Below, in pieces: positions 56,325 through 64,000 of a DNA stretch of 64,000 nucleotides. Position numbers and translations under genes: made by a program. The notes below the pieces were generated by a model. That model searched no databases. It worked only from the letters and a program-made list of their open reading frames with translations, and was not told the origin of the DNA. The first letter of the stretch is position 1; every line of letters begins with the position of its first letter. The DNA comes from Streptococcus mitis (GTDB taxonomy: Bacteria > Bacillota > Bacilli > Lactobacillales > Streptococcaceae). The DNA lies in assembly GCA_018364455.1 (NCBI GenBank), contig JAGZLW010000001.1, forward strand, positions 62,001 to 126,000. Reading direction: 5' to 3'.

Positions 56325-58052
56325 TTAGAAACGAATCGTTTCACGTGTTTTCTCATACGAGGTAACAAAGCGGTTGGTTACACCAGGCTCTGCCACTTCC
56401 AATGCTTGAGAAATCTTGTCAAATGAAGCGCGATAATCAAATTCTTTCTCAAAAATATCTAAAGCTTCATTGAAGGCTTCTTGAATGCGTTCATCAAATG
56501 AGCGATAGCGGTTAGAATATTGCAATAGTTGTTCTGTCAAGGTTGCATACTGTACAATATTATAAGTTTCCGTCTCAAGCTCTTCCATATCCTTCGTTGC
56601 AATTTCAAGAATACGGTTAACTGATTCTATATTGACTAAGTTTTGCTCTAATTCAGCCATTAAATCTTCCGTATTATTACTTGCTGTAAAGAATAACTTC
56701 AAGAAAGTTTGTGGAATACCAGGTAGGTTCCGTTTTTCCATATATCTCTTGATTGTATGGAGACGATTAACATATACATTTGCCTTTTGACGTGCATTGA
56801 TATCATCTTTCTCAATTCGTGCAAGACGCTCACTAACTGAAATCTGTTCATCTTCAATCTCTTTAAGATTTTCCTGTAAAGATTCAAGATTTTCTTCAAG
56901 AATTGAATATGCTTGAGTTGGTTCATCTTGATTTGAAGTTGCCTCAATAATAGCAGTCTCAAAGCTTTCTAATTCGGACTGTAAACGACGAACATGACTT
57001 GCATCCGATTCAGAAAGTAAATAACTTTTACTCAAACGCTCAATATCTTCTATCAATAAAGCATTATTTTCCTTCATGTGTTGAAGATAAGTAGGAAGTG
57101 TTGCTACTAAACCTTCTACTACTTTCTGTGCCGCAATTTCTCTTGTAAAGATATCATAAAGTGCATTAATCTCTTCTTGGATTTGAGTATTTTCGTACTC
57201 TGCATTATCCAATTCTAGTTTCGCAATATTCTCATGATTTTTCTTGAGAGCTTCATACAGTAGTTGGAAACGCGCTTCAATATCCGTTTCAGCAAAATGA
57301 TAATTAGCATCTAAAAGCTTACGGTAGCCATCTTCTAAATCTTCCAGTTGATCAGGTAGGTCTTTAGATAATGTTGCTACAATTGCTGGTATACGATCAA
57401 CAATATGCGTTAAAGCCAAGATATGATTTTCAGCATTATCCAAAATCACAGCAGCTTCTACTGGGTCACCTGACGAATTTAAAGTTACAAACTGAGAAAA
57501 CTCCGATTGGATATTTTCCAATTGTTTTTCAATTTCAGATAAACCTTGGCCATATTCTTCAGAATTATCAGCAACTCGGTGTTGCAACTCTTCAAACAAG
57601 TCCAAGGTATGAAGAACACGTCCACTATTTTTAGACTCTTGTTTCTCCAAATCTGCCAAGGCGTTGCGAATTGCCGCAATATCTTCTTCAATCAAGGTAA
57701 TTTGACTCTCGATTTGATCAATTTGATGACTCGCTTTGAAAAAACGGAATGAGTTATTGTAGCCTTCTGCCTCGAAAAGATTATTTTCGATATCGGCAAA
57801 AGAATTAAGAGATAAATCAACCCATTTTTGATTCCATTCACGGAAAGTCACCTGACTTTGTCCAATCAAGTGCATATTTTTTACAGCTTCAACTTCATCA
57901 TTAACTGGAAGATTGTACAGTTCTTCTTTTTTCTCTTCTAAAATTGCTAGTTTACTTTCATTGCGTTTCCTTACATAGATTGCGATAGCATAAGCAATGA
58001 CCAATAAAACTGCAACTGCAATTATCAAATAAATTACTAGTCTAACAGACAT
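56325..58052 (-). CDS. ezrA: Septation ring formation regulator EzrA
   Basis: EzrA is a membrane-anchored spectrin-like protein that binds FtsZ and limits ring formation to mid-cell. The 575 residues have one N-terminal transmembrane helix (about 4-26, VIYLIIAVAVLLVIAYAIAI) and long coiled coils to the end, with the conserved YRSFDERIQEAF patch. The start at 58052 has AAAGGAG and replaces a frame 9 codons longer. The first 35 residues differ at several places from the pneumococcal sequence as I remember it. It follows gyrB by 81 bases. Confidence 0.96.
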   Translation of the reverse strand: MSVRLVIYLIIAVAVLLVIAYAIAIYVRKRNESKLAILEEKKEELYNLPVNDEVEAVKNMHLIGQSQVTFREWNQKWVDLSLNSFADIENNLFEAEGYNNSFRFFKASHQIDQIESQITLIEEDIAAIRNALADLEKQESKNSGRVLHTLDLFEELQHRVADNSEEYGQGLSEIEKQLENIQSEFSQFVTLNSSGDPVEAAVILDNAENHILALTHIVDRIPAIVATLSKDLPDQLEDLEDGYRKLLDANYHFAETDIEARFQLLYEALKKNHENIAKLELDNAEYENTQIQEEINALYDIFTREIAAQKVVEGLVATLPTYLQHMKENNALLIEDIERLSKSYLLSESDASHVRRLQSELESFETAIIEATSNQDEPTQAYSILEENLESLQENLKEIEDEQISVSERLARIEKDDINARQKANVYVNRLHTIKRYMEKRNLPGIPQTFLKLFFTASNNTEDLMAELEQNLVNIESVNRILEIATKDMEELETETYNIVQYATLTEQLLQYSNRYRSFDERIQEAFNEALDIFEKEFDYRASFDKISQALEVAEPGVTNRFVTSYEKTRETIRF

Positions 58053-58133
58053 ATTAAACTCCTTTTGTACTTGAAACAATCGTAATGATTATATCATATT
58101 TTTTAGACCAAGGGAACTACTTCTCCCGATTTT

Positions 58134-60658
<2,525 letters not shown>

Positions 60659-60665
60659 ACCCTTC

Positions 60666-60674
60666 ATTATAGCA
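60666..60674 (-). promoter_or_regulatory. Extended -10 promoter placed at the HAD-gyrB start codon
   Basis: The minus strand reads TGCTATAAT. The predicted start (7 bases past the -10 box) falls at about 60659, one base from the ATG at 60658, giving a leaderless mRNA. Confidence 0.6.
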
Positions 60675-60717
60675 TTTTTTTATGAAAAAAGCGATGATTT
60701 CCCTGAGTTTTATACAT

Positions 60718-60744
60718 AAAAAAACGAGAGTTTGACTCCCGTTT
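60718..60744 (-). terminator. Terminator of the dinG/rodA/DJ-1 side
   Basis: AAACGGGAG / CTCTCGTTT (with G-U pairs) followed by seven T on the minus strand, just after the DJ-1 gene. Confidence 0.8.
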
Positions 60745-61298
60745 TATTGATTTTTACCAAAGACATCTCGATAGAGCATTCCTGTTCGTAAAGTCTCTGA
60801 GTCTCCTCCTAGTTGGTCCACCAACTCGTAGGCAAAGGCAAGGGCTGTAGAGGGACCTCGACTGGTTGTCAAATGACCATCCACCACTACTGCTTCCTTG
60901 ACATATTGACCATCAAGGATTTGCTCTTGAACGCCATCATAGCAGGTGTACTGCTTGTTTTTCAGAACTCCTGCTTGATTTAGCGCAATTGATGCCGCAC
61001 AAATGGCTGCTAGTTTCTTCCCTTCTTGCTCGAAGCTTTGCAATTCTTGCATCAAGGACTGATTATCACGCAAATGTGCAGAACCAGGCATCCCTCCAGG
61101 AAGGACAATCATGTCATAGTCTGATAAATCACCATCAAAGACACGATCTGCTCTTACTTGGATTTCGTGCGAACCTGTTACTTGCTCTTCAAAACCAACC
61201 ATATCACAAGTGATATTGGCCCGACGCAAGACATCTACAACTGTCAAAGCTTCAATTTCTTCAAAGCCCTGAGCTAACATAACGGCTACTTTAACCAT
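60744..61298 (-). CDS. DJ-1/PfpI (ThiJ) family protein
   Basis: A 184-residue protein of the class I glutamine amidotransferase-like fold. The nucleophile Cys lies in AAICAASIAL near residue 100, and the supporting Glu is in QGFEEIEA near the start. Members act as glyoxalase III, deglycases or chaperones; which applies is unknown. It lies 10 bases after rodA and is probably in the same transcript. Confidence 0.9.
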   Translation of the reverse strand: MVKVAVMLAQGFEEIEALTVVDVLRRANITCDMVGFEEQVTGSHEIQVRADRVFDGDLSDYDMIVLPGGMPGSAHLRDNQSLMQELQSFEQEGKKLAAICAASIALNQAGVLKNKQYTCYDGVQEQILDGQYVKEAVVVDGHLTTSRGPSTALAFAYELVDQLGGDSETLRTGMLYRDVFGKNQ

Positions 61299-61308
61299 GA
61301 TTTTCTCC

Positions 61309-62532
61309 TTATTTGATTTGTTTTAATACAACCTTTTTCCGCTTGAATCGGACTTTTCCACTCTTTTCTTCAGCTAGGTTTGTCTGGTAACTCATCGATA
61401 AAAGCAAGCCAACACCAATCAAGTTACTGATAATAGCCGATCCCCCTTGAGAAATGAATGGCAAGGGAATCCCAGTCAAAGGAAGCAAGCCCGTCACAGC
61501 GCCGATATTCTCAAAGATGTGGAAGAGTAACATCATAATCAAACCAGTGGAAATATAGGTGTAGAACTGGTTATTTGATTTGAGAGTAATCTTCAACATA
61601 CGGTAAATCAGCATGAGATAAAGGGCGATAACAAGGACAGAACCAATAAAGCCAAAATCTTCTGCAATGACCGTGAAAATCATATCCGACTCTCGAACTG
61701 GAATAAGCAGATTAGAAGCATTAAACCCCTGACCAAATAAGCCACCGCTTCCAATCGCGATTTGCCCTTGAGCCTGCTGGTAAGTGGTTGTTTGGGCAAA
61801 GTCAAACGGATTGAGCCAAGCCAAAATACGGTTGATTTGGTAGGTCGGCATCCCCAATTGATGGAGAAAAGCACGACCGCCCTTACTGATAAAAATGGCT
61901 AAGAATCCAGCAACTCCTGTTACAGCAGTCACAAATACTGGAATAATAATTTTCCAAGAAACTCCTGATAGTAAGACGATTCCTGAGAAAATGGCTACAA
62001 AAACCAAAGCCGTCCCCAAGTCACTTTGAAGTGCCAAAAGAACTAGGACTGGAATGGTAAAGACAATCATCCAAAAAATTAATAAAAAGTCCAGCGGAAC
62101 TGTGCGTCTCCATTCCTTATGTTTCTTTGTAAATTGAACAATCACACGAGCCAACATGAGAATATAGGATATCTTCATAAATTCTGACGGTTGGAATAGG
62201 GTAATTCCATTTATTGATACCCAGTTTTTGGCACCCGTTGATGCAACTAGGCTTGGATTATAAAAGACGATAGGCAAGACCATGAGTCCCAAGCCTAAAA
62301 TATACAGAAAGGGGGTCACTTTCCAAAGAAATTCTGTATTAAAGAGCATGACGATAAAACCAATCACAAGCCCCAAGGCAATCCAGGCGACCTGCTGCCC
62401 TAAAATGGGCAGAATATTGTTTGGATAATCATGACTAACAGCTATATAGATAGCGACCACGCCAATAACCAGTAGAAAAAATACTGGCAGGAGCAAACTA
62501 TAATCGACTCTAGAGTCGAGAGAACGTTTCAT
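61309..62532 (-). CDS. rodA: Peptidoglycan glycosyltransferase RodA (SEDS family)
   Basis: A SEDS-family transferase that polymerises lipid II during peripheral (elongation) growth, with a class B PBP partner. The 407 residues have about ten helices and the key loop region with NLLIPVRESDMIFTVIAEDFGF and FISQGGSAIISNLIGVGLLL (quoted in part). The start at 62532 (MKRSLDSRVDYS) gives the pneumococcal length; a frame 9 codons longer is rejected. It follows dinG by 36 bases. Confidence 0.95.
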   Translation of the reverse strand: MKRSLDSRVDYSLLLPVFFLLVIGVVAIYIAVSHDYPNNILPILGQQVAWIALGLVIGFIVMLFNTEFLWKVTPFLYILGLGLMVLPIVFYNPSLVASTGAKNWVSINGITLFQPSEFMKISYILMLARVIVQFTKKHKEWRRTVPLDFLLIFWMIVFTIPVLVLLALQSDLGTALVFVAIFSGIVLLSGVSWKIIIPVFVTAVTGVAGFLAIFISKGGRAFLHQLGMPTYQINRILAWLNPFDFAQTTTYQQAQGQIAIGSGGLFGQGFNASNLLIPVRESDMIFTVIAEDFGFIGSVLVIALYLMLIYRMLKITLKSNNQFYTYISTGLIMMLLFHIFENIGAVTGLLPLTGIPLPFISQGGSAIISNLIGVGLLLSMSYQTNLAEEKSGKVRFKRKKVVLKQIK

Positions 62533-62568
62533 ATACACTAACCTTATACTTTCATACAATACTATTTA

Positions 62569-64000
62569 TCAAATTTCATTTAAAAATTTATCAACAGCCT
62601 CATCAACTTCTGATTGAGAGACGGTTTTAACAGTCGCTTCTTTTGCTAGAGAAGTCACTATTTGCTTGCCATATCGTTTTCCGACAATTCTCCTATCCAG
62701 AATGAGGGTTAAGGAACGTTGGTGTTCACGTCTCATACTTCTTCCCAAAGCCTGTTTTAAACGAATAATAGCCATCGGCAATTGATAATCATAAAAGGCA
62801 TTTTTCCCTTCTTGAATTAGTTCCTGATTAATCTTTTTCGTCAAGGGTTCTTGGGGATTTTGGAAAGGAAGTCTTGGTACAACTTGAATCACAAAAGGAT
62901 GACTTGAAAAATCAACTCCCTCCCAGAAACTTGCTGCACCAAGCAAAATTTGTTGTTCTCCTTTTTCAAAGCGTTTCTTCAGTTGATGAACATCGCCATT
63001 TTTATACTGGGCTAAATGACTTACAGGGAGTAAATTTGATACTGCTAGAAGCATGTCTTTGGCAGTAAAGAGAACTAAAATCGGTTGCTGGAAATCTTGA
63101 ACATCCATCAGCAAATCAGCTACCTCTTGGGCATAGACTTCTAAGGAGGTTTCTGTCACCAGGGGAAAATCTTTGACCAAGACCACTTCTTGATCCTGTG
63201 TTTTACAAGCTTCAATCTTAACAAATTTAGCTTCGGGATAGCCTAACAGGTCTGCCAAAGAAACTCTTTGACTAATCTCAAGAGTGGCCGACACTCCCAA
63301 GACTTGACATGAATCAGGCACTAAGGAAGATAGAAGAATACGGCCTGATTTCGTAGAAGAAATCTGAATTTTCTTTTGACTCGTTTCAGTTGCTTCAAGC
63401 CAGTAATCTCGGTCAGCTGTAAAATAGCGAACTAACTCCTCAAAGCCTTCTACTTCTAATTCTGAAAAATACTGGTGGAGATTGGCAAGAGAATCTAAGA
63501 TATTTTTCTTAGATTTTCCAGACTGAAATTGTTCGATCAAGTAAAGACACTCAAAGCGAATGCTTTCTAGTATTCGTTGTTGGACCTTATTTTGCTCCTC
63601 CAGTAAAGCCTTATCAACTAAATCAATAATAGACTGGATATCGTAGGTCTCTTGAAGTAGATTTTCTAGAGCCAACAAAATCTTTTGAACTTCATCAATA
63701 ATCAATAAACGGTCACTGACAAATTCAGGATTATCTTCCAGTCTAGTTACAAGATAGGCATGATTGGTCACTAAAAGCTTGCAGGTTTGTGCCCTTTTTT
63801 GACTACGTTTCCAAAAATCTTCCATCACAAATAAGCTCTGGGATGATAAATTCCCATCATGACGAAGATCTGTTAGAAAATGTTGGTAACGGTAGAGTTG
63901 ACCAATCTCATCCAAATCTCCTGTTTCTGTCTCTGTCAGCCAGACCAAGAGTTGCATTTTAAAGCGTCTAAATAAGCGATTTTCATCATTTTCCTGCAAG
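62569..64000 (-). CDS. dinG: DinG-family helicase, C-terminal part (runs off the right edge)
   Basis: Only the last 476 codons are in the window. The frame is open to the right edge and the true start lies outside. Visible helicase motifs are the DEAH-equivalent LLIIDEVQK, SATLEISQR, FTAKDML, LLGAASFWEGVDF, and RLKQALGRSMRR, which mark the DinG/XPD superfamily 2 type. Streptococcal members often carry an N-terminal exonuclease domain, which would lie outside. The protein would act on damaged or replicating DNA. Confidence 0.92.
   Translation of the reverse strand, partial: LQENDENRLFRRFKMQLLVWLTETETGDLDEIGQLYRYQHFLTDLRHDGNLSSQSLFVMEDFWKRSQKRAQTCKLLVTNHAYLVTRLEDNPEFVSDRLLIIDEVQKILLALENLLQETYDIQSIIDLVDKALLEEQNKVQQRILESIRFECLYLIEQFQSGKSKKNILDSLANLHQYFSELEVEGFEELVRYFTADRDYWLEATETSQKKIQISSTKSGRILLSSLVPDSCQVLGVSATLEISQRVSLADLLGYPEAKFVKIEACKTQDQEVVLVKDFPLVTETSLEVYAQEVADLLMDVQDFQQPILVLFTAKDMLLAVSNLLPVSHLAQYKNGDVHQLKKRFEKGEQQILLGAASFWEGVDFSSHPFVIQVVPRLPFQNPQEPLTKKINQELIQEGKNAFYDYQLPMAIIRLKQALGRSMRREHQRSLTLILDRRIVGKRYGKQIVTSLAKEATVKTVSQSEVDEAVDKFLNEI

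Overview
The window is chromosomal DNA of a Mitis-group streptococcus (Streptococcus mitis / S. pneumoniae / S. pseudopneumoniae cluster). The evidence is three BOX repeats, two choline-binding surface proteins (LytB and Pce/CbpE), a comEA-comEC operon with a perfect TACGAATA com-box, PavA, EzrA, and near-pneumococcal housekeeping proteins. The EzrA N-terminus differs from the pneumococcal sequence I remember and LytB has a short choline-binding region, which fits S. mitis or a close relative better than classical S. pneumoniae. Species cannot be fixed from this window alone. Most genes lie on the minus strand. I see no tRNA, rRNA, insertion sequence, prophage or CRISPR array.

Layout. 1-8 kb: a long minus-strand run, ybeY-dgkA-era-mutM-coaE-pmrA-rpmG-secG-rnr-smpB-tehB (ribosome maturation, DNA repair, CoA synthesis, efflux, secretion, RNA decay); the last gene runs off the left edge. 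8-12 kb: plus-strand pavA, a BOX element, and lytB. 12-16 kb: pyrK-pyrDB behind a PyrR-type attenuator, gloA, and infC-rpmI-rplT with a structured leader and an apparent AUA start for IF3. 16-18 kb: an ABC-2 exporter pair led by a broken small peptide resembling lactococcin 972-type bacteriocins. 18-21 kb: comEA-comEC and a GNAT acetyltransferase. 21-26 kb: phoH, a YozE-like gene, cvfB, frr, pyrH, trmFO. 27-30 kb: tmk-holB-yabA-rsmI. 30-33 kb: proBAC. 33-37 kb: a LysR regulator-lspA-rluD-pce. 37-39 kb: a lipoprotein and rplU-prp-rpmA. 39-46 kb: a DUF1275 membrane protein, an oxidoreductase plus DEAD-box helicase pair, tuf, an AI-2E family protein and dacA (PBP3). 46-51 kb: nnrD, an unidentified 273-residue protein, folD, an amino-acid ABC transporter and a DUF1797 gene. 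51-56 kb: clpE with a CtsR operator, a GyrI-like protein with a WYL regulator, a Nudix hydrolase and a DUF1827 gene. 56-64 kb: ezrA, a HAD phosphatase-gyrB, a DJ-1 protein-rodA, and the 3' part of dinG.

How genes work together. Envelope growth and division are served by EzrA, RodA, DacA, LytB, Pce and undecaprenol kinase. Translation and ribosome assembly are served by IF3, L35, L20, L21, L27 with its processing protease Prp, L33, EF-Tu, Era, YbeY, RRF, SmpB, RsmI, TrmFO and RluD. Replication is served by GyrB, Tmk, HolB, YabA and DinG, and DNA uptake by ComEA/ComEC. Regulation that can be read directly includes PyrR attenuation, a CtsR operator, a com-box, ribosomal-protein leaders, and two promoters placed so close to the start codon that the mRNAs should be essentially leaderless (dacA and HAD-gyrB).

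The least explained items are the bacteriocin-like relic with its transporter (15.7-17.8 kb), the 273-residue protein at 47.2-48.1 kb, and three structured intergenic elements (26.4, 38.1 and 56.2 kb).
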